From: Halocynthiibacter sp049608145
GTDB taxonomy: Bacteria > Pseudomonadota > Alphaproteobacteria > Rhodobacterales > Rhodobacteraceae
Direction of reading: 5' to 3'
Assembly (NCBI RefSeq): GCF_049608145.1
Contig: NZ_JBMYXF010000072.1
Location: 1 to 10,455, forward strand
DNA: 10,455 nt
Of this stretch, positions 1-7,800 are shown piece after piece (positions within the stretch are counted from its first letter, which is position 1; each line of letters opens with the position of its first letter). Below the pieces are notes generated by a model, which made no database searches, was not told the origin of the DNA, and saw only the letters and a program-made list of their open reading frames with translations. The position numbers were made by a program, and so were the translations under genes.

Positions 1-2
1 AG

Positions 3-329
3 ACGGTGATCAGAAAATGGCAGCATAATTGCCCCACGCTTTGGGGTACTCTCCTTAAAAACCCGCCGATCCTGTTGCTGGATGAGGCTACATCTGCGCT
101 GGATACGGAAACCGAAAGCAACATTCAGGCCAGCTTGTCTGAAATGGGGCAGGGACGCACGGTTCTGACAATTGCACACCGCCTGTCTACTGTTGCTGAA
201 GCGGATGAGATTATTGTTCTGGAAGGTGGCGTGGTGAGCGAGCGGGGGACACATGAAGAACTGCTGAACCTTGGTGGGCGCTATGCCAGCATGTGGGATC
301 TGCAGCGGTCCGAAGCTGAGGTTAGCTGA
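3..329 (+). CDS. ABC exporter (Atm1/HMT-like), C-terminal nucleotide-binding fragment
   Basis: This is the end of an ATP-binding cassette of a fused membrane/ATPase exporter; the frame is open to the left window edge. Seen: a Walker B and D-loop stretch (ILLLDEATSALD, bases 69-104; catalytic Glu directly after the Walker Asp at 81-83), the switch histidine in TIAHRLST (His codon 177-179), and the typical C-terminal ending with ERGTHEELL and GGRYASMW. That ending is characteristic of Atm1/heavy-metal-type half transporters, which export glutathione- or sulfur-linked compounds in related bacteria; substrate here is inference only. Oddity: the signature motif (LSGGEKQR or similar) should lie about a dozen residues before TLLKNPP, i.e. 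within bases 8-47, but this frame reads an unrelated stretch there. Either the gene is truncated or frameshifted at about base 47, or the contig end is poor. It converges on the nar operon and is functionally unrelated to it as far as can be seen. Confidence 0.8.
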   Translation, partial: TVIRKWQHNCPTLWGTLLKNPPILLLDEATSALDTETESNIQASLSEMGQGRTVLTIAHRLSTVAEADEIIVLEGGVVSERGTHEELLNLGGRYASMWDLQRSEAEVS

Positions 330-351
330 CAGAGCCTGTATCTAGGAAAAC

Positions 352-385
352 AACAAAGGCCGGACACTGCGTTCCGGCCTTTGTT
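352..385. terminator. Bidirectional intrinsic terminator between the ABC gene and the nar operon
   Basis: A perfect 13-bp inverted repeat (arms 352-364 and 373-385, core aaaggccgga/tccggccttt) encloses an 8-nt loop. It lies 22 bases after the stop of the rightward ABC gene and 22 bases after the stop of the leftward DUF2478 gene. On the minus strand the stem is followed by tttgttgtttt, a good U-rich tail; on the plus strand the tail is tttgttata, weaker but plausible. It therefore most likely ends both converging transcripts. Confidence 0.9.
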
Positions 386-407
386 ATATGGTGGTCGGGG
401 GCGGGTG

Positions 408-911
408 TTACTCTGCGGGTGTTTGGATCCAGTCCATGATTTTTCTTTCATCTGGTTCAACAAATTCGGCCACCCCACCAGAGAATTCGATAAAGGCTCT
501 CTCGTTCAGCCCGTTGGTTCCGACAAATACAACCGCGCCAGATGCGGCGGCTTCGCCCAGCAATTCACGAAAGCCTTTGCCTTCGGCTTCTTGTTTGCCG
601 AATTTGTTCAGCAAGAAAACGTCATATCCGTCTGTCATGCGTTGTTCGACGCCAGCAATGGCTTCGGCCATGGCTTCGGGGTTCAGGCGACAGCCTTTGC
701 TTTCTTTGCCAAGATCCTGAGAAATACGGATTTTCGGACCACCTGACAGGACTTGCACATCCATGTCACACCGGTGACAGTCTTCACGGTCGGAATTGAT
801 CTGCACAATGCCCATGCAGCGTTTACCGGCGGCAGACAGTTTATCCGCAGCGCCAGCCAGCAGCAGGTCAAGTTCGCCCTGGCCGGAAATTTTAGTATAG
901 CCGATCTTCAT
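408..911 (-). CDS. DUF2478 family protein, last gene of the nar operon
   Basis: Protein of 167 residues recognised as DUF2478 by the stretches HRCDMDV (46-52), IRISQDLG (61-68), GCRL (73-76) and NKFGKQEAEGKGF (102-114). The biochemical function is unknown; homologues are often called nucleoside-triphosphatase-like and, from memory, tend to occur near molybdenum-related genes. There are four cysteines (32, 45, 48, 74); C45-x2-C48 and C74 sit in or next to the conserved motifs and could bind a metal. The N-terminus starts with a strand followed by a glycine-rich turn like a P-loop, but no GKS/GKT is present; NKFGKQE resembles the DEIGKME box of THEP1-type NTPases, with Asp-Glu replaced. No signal peptide or membrane segment is seen, so it is probably cytoplasmic. 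Start: an ATG at 911 is preferred because GAGG lies 6 nt upstream; an in-frame ATG at 923 has no ribosome binding site. It follows the prolyl isomerase gene, so a maturation role for the molybdoenzyme NarG is a reasonable guess, no more. Confidence 0.85.
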   Translation of the reverse strand: MKIGYTKISGQGELDLLLAGAADKLSAAGKRCMGIVQINSDREDCHRCDMDVQVLSGGPKIRISQDLGKESKGCRLNPEAMAEAIAGVEQRMTDGYDVFLLNKFGKQEAEGKGFRELLGEAAASGAVVFVGTNGLNERAFIEFSGGVAEFVEPDERKIMDWIQTPAE

Positions 912-917
912 CACGGG

Positions 918-921
918 CCTC
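918..921 (-). promoter_or_regulatory. Ribosome binding site deciding the DUF2478 start
   Basis: GAGG on the minus strand, 6 nt upstream of the ATG at 909-911. It overlaps the alternative upstream ATG (921-923), which itself has no purine-rich stretch before it. This favours the shorter protein beginning MKIGYTK. Confidence 0.5.
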
Positions 922-940
922 ATTGTTTTGGGGGCTATGG

Positions 941-983
941 CCCCGTCCGGAGTTGTCGTCGTTACTCTCTCCCCCGGACGGGG
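941..983 (-). repeat. Inverted repeat between ppi and DUF2478 genes
   Basis: Arms ccccgtccgg (941-950) and ccggacgggg (974-983) are perfectly complementary over 10 bp with a 23-nt loop. The structure lies 36 bases downstream of the ppi stop codon and 30 bases upstream of the ATG at 921-923. No U-tract follows it on the minus strand, so it is not a standard intrinsic terminator. An RNA processing, stabilising or attenuating role is possible. Confidence 0.6.
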
Positions 984-1019
984 AATGTCAACACGGATTT
1001 CACCATGTGGGATACCTGT

Positions 1020-1838
1020 TTAGGCAGCCGGGGCCTTTTCAGCCGGGGCGGAGAAACGCACACCGGTGATTTCTGCTGTGTTGACAAGCTCTGCTGTGAA
1101 ACGTTGGGCGGCCTGCGCCCAGGCGGCCCGTTCCATCGCGTCACTTATGGTTTGTTTGACACTGTCATAGGGCAGGGGTGCCCCTTCGGCGCGGGCATCC
1201 AGGCGAATGATGTGAAAGCCGAACTGGGTTTCCACAAGTTCCGGATGCACAGCGCCTTGCTTGATCGTGGCAAGGGCTGCGTCAAATTCGGGAACCGTAT
1301 CACCCGAAGAAAGCTGCCCCAAGACACCGCCATTGTCTTTGCTGGAACAATCAGAGTTTTCGCGCGCCAGCGTGTCAAATCGTTTTGGGTTTTCCAGCGC
1401 CAGTTTCAGAATCTCAGACGCCTTTAATTTCGCTTCCATGTGTGAGGATTGATCATCCGGACGCACGGCAAGCAGAATATGCGCAGCTTCATACAGTGAT
1501 GGCGCGCGGAATTGATCGCCGTGGGTGTCAAAGGCGCGTTTAATGGCGTCCTCGGTCACGTCCTCGGGTTCAACGCGGATTTCCAGCACCTGGCGCACCA
1601 AGGCTTCGTCTTCGGTTTCGAACTTGCCCGGCGCAACCTCGCTTGGGGCGGGGGAGAGGCCCATTTTGCGGGCCTCTTCCAAGATCAGGTGGCGGATGAC
1701 CAGGGCGCGTGCCCCGGCCTGCCAGGCCCAGCCCGGTTTTCCCTTGGGGGCTTGGTGGTTCTGAGCTTCTTGCGCGATGTCTTCCTGCGCAATCACCTGG
1801 CCATTTACTGTGACCTCAGGGAAAAGGGGCTTTGCCAT
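1020..1838 (-). CDS. Parvulin-type (PpiC/NifM-like) peptidyl-prolyl cis-trans isomerase
   Basis: Protein of 272 residues. Residues about 1-110 form a helical N-terminal region (as in the SurA/PpiC/NifM group); about 115-214 form a rotamase (PpiC) domain with AAHILL (118-123, His120), the CSSKDNGGVLGQL loop (164-176), FDAALA and the closing GFHIIRLD (207-214). An Ala/Pro/Glu-rich tail ends the protein. There is no signal peptide or lipobox, which separates it from periplasmic SurA/PpiD proteins and points to a cytoplasmic folding role, as for NifM acting on nitrogenase iron protein. The start is 21 nt after the narI stop, with GGAG 9-10 nt before the ATG, so it is almost certainly cotranscribed. 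A PpiC-type gene also follows narI in Pseudomonas aeruginosa, so the link is recurrent; the client is likely a Nar subunit, but that is inference. Confidence 0.9.
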   Translation of the reverse strand: MAKPLFPEVTVNGQVIAQEDIAQEAQNHQAPKGKPGWAWQAGARALVIRHLILEEARKMGLSPAPSEVAPGKFETEDEALVRQVLEIRVEPEDVTEDAIKRAFDTHGDQFRAPSLYEAAHILLAVRPDDQSSHMEAKLKASEILKLALENPKRFDTLARENSDCSSKDNGGVLGQLSSGDTVPEFDAALATIKQGAVHPELVETQFGFHIIRLDARAEGAPLPYDSVKQTISDAMERAAWAQAAQRFTAELVNTAEITGVRFSAPAEKAPAA

Positions 1839-1859
1839 TTTTCGTTACTCCACTGGGGG

Positions 1860-2543
1860 TTAGTTTGATTTACGACGCGAACGCACGATCTGATAGCCAG
1901 GGCGTACGAAATACCGTACGGGGGCTGACAGCATGTGAACAAGACGTGTGAACGGGAAGACCAAGAAAATCGTCAGACCCAGCAGGATGTGCAGTTTAAA
2001 CACAAGCGCAACGTCCGCGATATAGCTGGCAGCGGCCCCATCAAAGAAGATGATCCCTTGCGCCCAGGACATGAACTTTACCATCTCATGACCATCAAGA
2101 TGACCCAGAGAGCTGAAGATCGTGCCAAGCCCCAGGATCAGCTGCGCGAGCAACATAGCCAGGATCGCGATATCGGCGAAAGAACTGGTCTTGCGAATGC
2201 GCGGATCGGTCCAGCGGCGGTGAAACAGCATGCCGCCCCCCACAAGTGCCATGACGCCAAAGATGCCACCAGCAACAACCGCCAGCATTTGTTTTGCACC
2301 GTGGGATACGCCGATCGCGTCAAAGATCGCGATGGGGGTCAAAAGGCCCACGAAATGCCCGGCAAGAATGCCCAGAACGCCGACGTGAAACAGGCTGGAA
2401 CCGATGATCAGCTGCTTGCGGCGCAGCAACTGCGAGGACGATGATTTCCAGGTGAAAGGGTCGCGTTCATAGCGGGCGATAGATCCCACAATCATCACGG
2501 TGATCGCGATATAGGGGAAGGTTCCGAACAGAAATTCATGCAT
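1860..2543 (-). CDS. narI: Respiratory nitrate reductase gamma subunit, cytochrome b
   Basis: Membrane subunit of 227 residues that oxidises quinol at the periplasmic side and passes electrons through two b haems to NarH. Five hydrophobic segments are visible (about 3-22, 47-68, 85-107, 122-145, 180-199). The four haem-ligand histidines expected from Escherichia coli NarI are present with the same spacing: H53 and H63 in FHVGVLGILAGH, H185 and H203 in the last segment. The length matches the family (E. coli 225). The start at 2543 (MHEFLFGTFP) is chosen because AAGGAG lies 7 nt upstream and the E. coli-type N-terminus begins there; the frame stays open further upstream inside narJ but that part is not NarI-like. 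The ribosome binding site overlaps the narJ stop codon, suggesting coupled translation. The basic C-terminus (RSRRKSN) fits a cytoplasmic tail. Confidence 0.97.
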   Translation of the reverse strand: MHEFLFGTFPYIAITVMIVGSIARYERDPFTWKSSSSQLLRRKQLIIGSSLFHVGVLGILAGHFVGLLTPIAIFDAIGVSHGAKQMLAVVAGGIFGVMALVGGGMLFHRRWTDPRIRKTSSFADIAILAMLLAQLILGLGTIFSSLGHLDGHEMVKFMSWAQGIIFFDGAAASYIADVALVFKLHILLGLTIFLVFPFTRLVHMLSAPVRYFVRPGYQIVRSRRKSN

Positions 2544-2550
2544 GTCTATT

Positions 2551-2556
2551 CTCCTT
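2551..2556 (-). promoter_or_regulatory. narI ribosome binding site overlapping the narJ stop
   Basis: AAGGAG on the minus strand, 7 nt before the narI ATG. The narJ TAA (2555-2557) shares its last two bases with this site. It settles the narI start and implies that ribosomes finishing narJ can reload for narI. Confidence 0.85.
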
Positions 2557-3274
2557 ATTCGGCTGCGGTGGCGCGATTGCCATCGGTTGGCTGATTGACG
2601 GGCTGATCCAGGTTCGCAAGCATATCGCGGACCTGTGGGCACCCTGCGGCGGGATCGGGACCAAAGGTGACCTGGGCTTCTTCCCAGACCTGATCCAGCG
2701 CTTCGAGATCGTCCGGGTCTTCATCCGGCACGCTTAAAAGCGCCTCAACTGCGGCGGCGTCGGCTTTGACACCTGCGATATGTTGCAGGGCGGCCATGGC
2801 TGCGGCGTAACCGCTTTCGCGGCGGGTCAGGCGGGTTTGCAGGTTTTCCAGAATGTGTGCCGTGTCACCGATCACATCCTTTACCTCTGCCATGGGGCGA
2901 GAGGCGAGGAATTCCAGCAGCACCGGCAAATGGTCAGGCAGCTCGGACGCGATGGGTTCAAACCCACCGGCACGATACATTTCGATCAGATCCACCATGG
3001 CAGGCCCACGGTCACGGCTTTCGCCGTGCACATGTTCAAACAGGTTCAGGGACAGGGTGCGGGACCGGTCAAACAGCCCCACATAACGTTCCTGTGCCGC
3101 ATAGATATCCATGCCTGCGATGTCATCGACAAGACGCGACAGAAGATCGACCAGTTTGGGTGTCAGAAGGTTGCCCTCTGCAAGGGCTGCCTTCAGTTCC
3201 GGGCCCGCCGCCTGAAGATCCTCAGACGGGTAGCTTAAAATCGCCGAGATGGCTTTTAATGGCATAAGCATCAT
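2555..3274 (-). CDS. narJ: Nitrate reductase assembly chaperone NarJ (delta subunit)
   Basis: Cytoplasmic chaperone of 239 residues in the TorD/DmsD/NarJ family. It holds apo-NarGH, assists molybdenum cofactor and FS0 cluster insertion and is not part of the final enzyme. Seen: the NarJ hallmark LFDRSRTLSLNLFEHVHGES followed by RDRGPAMVDL, then the ELPDHLPVLLEFLA motif, and an acidic C-terminal third. The start codon ATG at 3272-3274 overlaps the narH stop as ATGA. A second ATG follows directly (3269-3271) and is better spaced (6 nt) from a run of six G that is the only ribosome binding site candidate, so either of the two could be used. The frame is open about 34 codons further into narH, but that stretch is the narH gene read out of frame. 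Length is typical of the family. Confidence 0.95.
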   Translation of the reverse strand: MMLMPLKAISAILSYPSEDLQAAGPELKAALAEGNLLTPKLVDLLSRLVDDIAGMDIYAAQERYVGLFDRSRTLSLNLFEHVHGESRDRGPAMVDLIEMYRAGGFEPIASELPDHLPVLLEFLASRPMAEVKDVIGDTAHILENLQTRLTRRESGYAAAMAALQHIAGVKADAAAVEALLSVPDEDPDDLEALDQVWEEAQVTFGPDPAAGCPQVRDMLANLDQPVNQPTDGNRATAAE

Positions 3275-4821
3275 TTTCCCCCCATGTTCTGTGGTCCGGT
3301 GTGCATTGGGTTTGGCAGGCGGAAGTCTTTGGATTTGCCGCCAAACATAGAGCCCTTGCTTGTGCCGGTGGAACAACCGTTGCCATCGGTAAAGCCACAG
3401 CCGCTGCGGATGTCATAGGCGTCTTCAACCTGTTCGCGATGTGCGGTTGGCACAACAAAACGATCCTCATAGTTGGCGATCGCCATGATGTGATACATGT
3501 CCTCGATCAGTTCCGGGGTCATGCCAACACGTTCCGCAATGCCCGCATCAATTACACCATCAACGGTTTTGCTGCGCATATAGGCACGCATCGCAAGCAT
3601 CCGTTCCAGTGCGGAAACCACAGGGGCTTCTTCACCGGCGGTCAGCATGTTGGCAAGGTATTTCACAGGGATACGCAGGGATTTTACATCCGGCATTTCC
3701 TTGTCGATGCCAATTGCGCCGGCTTCTGCCGCGTTCTGGATCGGGGACAGTGGCGGGATATACCAGACCATCGGCAGGGTGCGGTATTCCGGGTGCAGCG
3801 GGAAGGCGATCTTCCAGTCCATCGCCATTTTGTAGACAGGCGAGTTCTGGGCAGATTTCACCCACTCCTGCGGCACACCCTGACGGATGGCTTCTGCTGC
3901 GATTTCCGGATCATTCGGATCCAAGAAAATATCGCACTGGGATTTATACAGATCCTGTTCATCACTCACGTTGGCCGCTTCATCAATGCGATCCTGATCA
4001 TAAAGCATCACACCCAGGTAACGGATACGGCCCACACAGGTTTCGGAACAGACAGTTGGCTGACCGGATTCAATGCGTGGGTAACAGAAGGTACATTTCT
4101 CAGACTTGCCGCTTTCCCAGTTGTAATAAACCTTTTTGTAGGGGCAGCCGGACACACACATGCGCCAGCCGCGGCATTTTTCCTGGTCGATCAGAACGAT
4201 GCCGTCTTCTTCACGCTTGTAGATCGCACCTGACGGGCAGGCGGCGGCACAGGCGGGGTTCAGACAGTGTTCACAGAGACGTGGCAAATACATCATGAAT
4301 GTATTTTCATATTCGCCGTAGATCTCTTTCTGGATGCCCTCGAAGTTGTAGTCTTCGCCACGTTTCGCGAATTCACCACCCAGGATTTCTTCCCAGTTCG
4401 GACCGGTTTCGATCTTTTCCATCCGTTCGCCTGTGATCTTGGAAAACGGGCGAGCGGTCGGATAATGGTTCATTTCCGGCGCGGATTTCAGGTGATCATA
4501 GTCAAAATCAAACGGTTCATAGTAATCGTCGATTTCAGGCAGGTCGGGGTTGCCGAACAGTTTCGCCAGCACCCGCCATTTCGACCCCATCTTTGGCTGA
4601 AGCTTACCGGATTTGGTGCGCTCCCAGCCGCCATTCCAGCGTTTCTGGTTTTCCCAGTCTTTGGGGTAACCAGTGCCGGGTTTGCTTTCGACGTTGTTGA
4701 ACCAAGCGTACTCGACCCCCTCGCGGGAGGTCCAGACGTTCTTACAGGTCACGGAACAGGTGTGGCACCCGATACATTTATCAAGGTTCAGCACCATGCC
4801 AATTTGTGCGCGGATCTTCAT
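3271..4821 (-). CDS. narH: Respiratory nitrate reductase beta subunit, iron-sulfur protein
   Basis: Electron-transfer subunit of 516 residues (E. coli 512), cytoplasmic, bridging NarI and NarG. Four cysteine groups are intact: C16/C19/C22/C26; C183/C186/C191/C195; C216/(W219)/C222/C226; C243/C246/C258/C262. The Trp at 219 replaces the second cysteine of the third group, which is what makes that cluster a [3Fe-4S] in E. coli NarH, so three [4Fe-4S] and one [3Fe-4S] are expected. The N-terminus MKIRAQIGMVLNLDKCIGC is the canonical one. The ATG overlaps the narG stop (ATGA, 4818-4821) and has GGAGG 7 nt upstream inside narG. The stop overlaps the narJ start in the same way. The C-terminal ~50 residues are Gly/Ser-rich and include two extra cysteines (475, 483) of no known role. 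Confidence 0.97.
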   Translation of the reverse strand: MKIRAQIGMVLNLDKCIGCHTCSVTCKNVWTSREGVEYAWFNNVESKPGTGYPKDWENQKRWNGGWERTKSGKLQPKMGSKWRVLAKLFGNPDLPEIDDYYEPFDFDYDHLKSAPEMNHYPTARPFSKITGERMEKIETGPNWEEILGGEFAKRGEDYNFEGIQKEIYGEYENTFMMYLPRLCEHCLNPACAAACPSGAIYKREEDGIVLIDQEKCRGWRMCVSGCPYKKVYYNWESGKSEKCTFCYPRIESGQPTVCSETCVGRIRYLGVMLYDQDRIDEAANVSDEQDLYKSQCDIFLDPNDPEIAAEAIRQGVPQEWVKSAQNSPVYKMAMDWKIAFPLHPEYRTLPMVWYIPPLSPIQNAAEAGAIGIDKEMPDVKSLRIPVKYLANMLTAGEEAPVVSALERMLAMRAYMRSKTVDGVIDAGIAERVGMTPELIEDMYHIMAIANYEDRFVVPTAHREQVEDAYDIRSGCGFTDGNGCSTGTSKGSMFGGKSKDFRLPNPMHTGPQNMGGK

Positions 4822-7800
4822 TCTGCTGCCTCCGGAGATTGGGTTGCAGGGGTATCAAGCCAGTCGACTTTGCGCATTTTACGCACAACCACGAATTCAT
4901 CGCGGTTGGAACCAACTGTGCCGTAGTAGTTGAAACCATAGGACTGGTGCGCATAGCCGCCAATCATATGGGTTGGTTTCACGGTTGCCCGTGTGACCGA
5001 GTTGTGGATGCCACCGCGATGACCGGTCTTTTCAGAACCCGGTGTGTTTACGATTTTTTCCTGGGCGTGATACATAAAGATCGTACCATCCTTCATACGC
5101 TGGGACACAACCGCACGCGCTGTCAAAGCACCGTTTGCGTTGTAAACTTCAACCCAGTCGTTATCGACGATGCCCGCAGATTTCGCATCAGTTTCCGAAA
5201 TCCAGACCACAGGGCCACCCCGGTTCAGGGTCAGCATCATCAGGTTGTCACTGTAAGTAGAGTGAATGCCCCACTTCTGGTGCGGTGTGATGAAGTTAAG
5301 GATCAGATTGTCGCCATCATCCTGAATATCAGCATTGATGGTTTTCAAATCCACTGGCGGACGCCAGCCTACAAAACCTTCACCAAATGCGCGCATCCAG
5401 AGATGATCCTGATACAGCTGCTGACGACCAGTCAGGGTGCGCCATGGGATCAGCTCATGCACGTTGGTGTAACCGGCGTTGTAGCAGACCTCTTCGCTTT
5501 CAATCCCGGACCAGGTAGGGGAGGAGATAATCTTACGTGGCTGCACCGCGATGTCACGGAAACGGATCTTTTCGTCTTCCTTCGGCAACGCAAGGTGGGC
5601 GTGTTCACGACCGGTCGCCTTAGACAGTTCGTTCCAAGCTTTCACCGCAACTTCACCGTTGGTTTCTGGCGCAAGCATCAGGATCATCTCAGCCGCATCA
5701 ATTGCGGTTTCGATTTTTGGCTGACCTTTGGACACGCCTTCCTCAAGAACACGACCGTTCAGATCACCAAGGTGGTGCACTTCTGTTTCGGTGTTCCAGT
5801 TGATGCCTTTGCCGCCGTTGCCCAGTTTCTCAAGCAGCGGACCAACGGATGTGAATTTTTTGCCCAGGTTCGGGTAATCCCGTTCCACCGCGATATAGTT
5901 CGGCGCGGTTTTGCCTGGGATCAGATCACATTCGCCTTTTTTCCAGTCAAGCACCTGATCCTGCGCGATTTCGGCAGGGGTGTCATGCAGGATTGGCAGT
6001 TGCACGATGTCGGTTTCAACGCCCAGGATTTCCGGTGCCACCTCAGAGAATTTCTGTGCGATGGATTTGAAGATTTCCCAGTCAGATTTGGATTCATACG
6101 CCGGATCAACCGCCGCCTGAAGCGGGTGGATGAACGGGTGCATGTCTGATGTGTTCAGGTCGTCTTTTTCGTACCAACTTGCGGTCGGCAGAACGATGTC
6201 TGAATACACAGCAGTGGTGGACATGCGGAAGTCGATGGTCACCAGCAGGTCAAGTTTGCCTTTCGGGGCGTCCTTGTGCCATTTGGCTTCCTTCGGCATT
6301 GCGCCGCCTTCTTCGCCCAGATCCTTGCCCAACACACCGTGATCAGTGCCCAGCAGGTGCTTAAGGAAATATTCGTGACCTTTACCAGAAGACCCCAACA
6401 GGTTGGAGCGCCAGATAAACAGGTTACGTGGCCAGTTTTCCGGTGCATCTGGGTCTTCGCAAGACATTTCCAGATCGCCGGATTTCAGCTGTTCTGCCAC
6501 ATAAGCCGGGATCTCTTTGCCAGCTTCTTTCGCAGCTTTGGCCACCTCAAGCGGGTTGGTTTTCAGCTGTGGTGCAGACGGCAACCAGCCCATGCGTTCC
6601 GCACGGATGTTATAGTCAATCAGGTTGATATCCCAATCACCTTCCGGTGCGGTTGGCGNNNNNNNNNNGCGACAGGATTTCATTCGCTGACAGCTGTTCA
6701 TAACGGAACTGATCTGTGTGGGCGTACCATGCAGAGGTGGAGTTCATGTGACGTGGCGGACGACACCAGTCCAGACCAAATGCCAGCGGTTGCCAGCCGG
6801 TTTGCGGACGCAGTTTTTCCTGGCCGACATAGTGGCTCCAGCCGCCGCCGGATTGACCGATACACCCACACATCACCAGCATGTTGATAATGCCGCGATA
6901 GTTCATATCCATGTGGTACCAGTGGTTCAGACCGGCGCCGAGGATAACCATGGATTTACCATTGGTTTTCTCAGCGTTCAGGGCGAATTCACGGGCAACA
7001 GCTTCGATTTTATCACGGGCAACGCCAGTGATTTTCTCAGCCCAAGCAGGTGTGCCAGGGATGTCGTCGTTGTAATCTTTGGCAACCCAATCGCCGCCCA
7101 GACCACGATCCAGACCATAGTTTGCACAGAAGAGGTCAAACACAGTCGCAACTGTGATGGTTTTTTTACCGGATTTGATTTTCTTCACCGGAATGTTGCG
7201 GGTCAGAACGTCAGGATGGTCACATTTGTGGAAGTTTTCAGTGGCTTCACCGCCGAAATATGGGAAATCAACGCCGACAACTTCGTCGTGATCCTCTTCC
7301 AGGATGAAAGACATCTTAAGGTCAGTGTCTTTGCCTTTTGCGCGTTCTTCCAGGTTCCATTCGCCGTCTTCGCCCCAGCGATAGCCGACGGACCCATTTG
7401 GTGCGCAGAGACCGTTTTCATTGTCCCAAGCGATGGTTTTCCATTCGGGGTTGTTCTTCTCACCAAGCTTACCGGCAAGATCATCCGCGCGCAGGAAGCG
7501 ACCCGGGATCATGCGGCCATCTTTTTCTTCCATGGTGACAAGCATCGGGAAGTCAGAATATTTGCGGGTGTAATCCTCAAAATATTCGGCCTGACGATCA
7601 AGGTGGAATTCGCGCAGGATCACATGGCCAAAGGCCATTGCAAGCGCCGCGTCGGTGCCCTGTTTTGCGTTCAGCCAGATGTCACCAAATTTGGCGGCCT
7701 CTGAATAGTCCGGTGAAACAACAGCGGATTTGGTGCCACGATAACGCGCTTCTGTATAGAAGTGTGCGTCGGGTGTACGTGTTTGTGGAACGTTAGAACC

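Noticed and set aside
2544..2642. Upstream extension of the narI frame (33 extra codons)
   Set aside because: This is narJ read in another frame. The good ribosome binding site and family N-terminus put the start at 2543.
3275..3376. Upstream extension of the narJ frame (34 extra codons)
   Set aside because: It overlaps the conserved narH reading frame, and the ATGA overlap at 3271-3274 is the usual narH/narJ junction.
4806..6149. 447-codon open frame on the plus strand, antisense to narG
   Set aside because: It lies wholly opposite a well-supported narG with all conserved motifs and has no recognisable domain. Long antisense frames are common in codon-biased genes. The same holds for the plus-strand frames at 3301-4233, 6718-7704 and 8551-9342.
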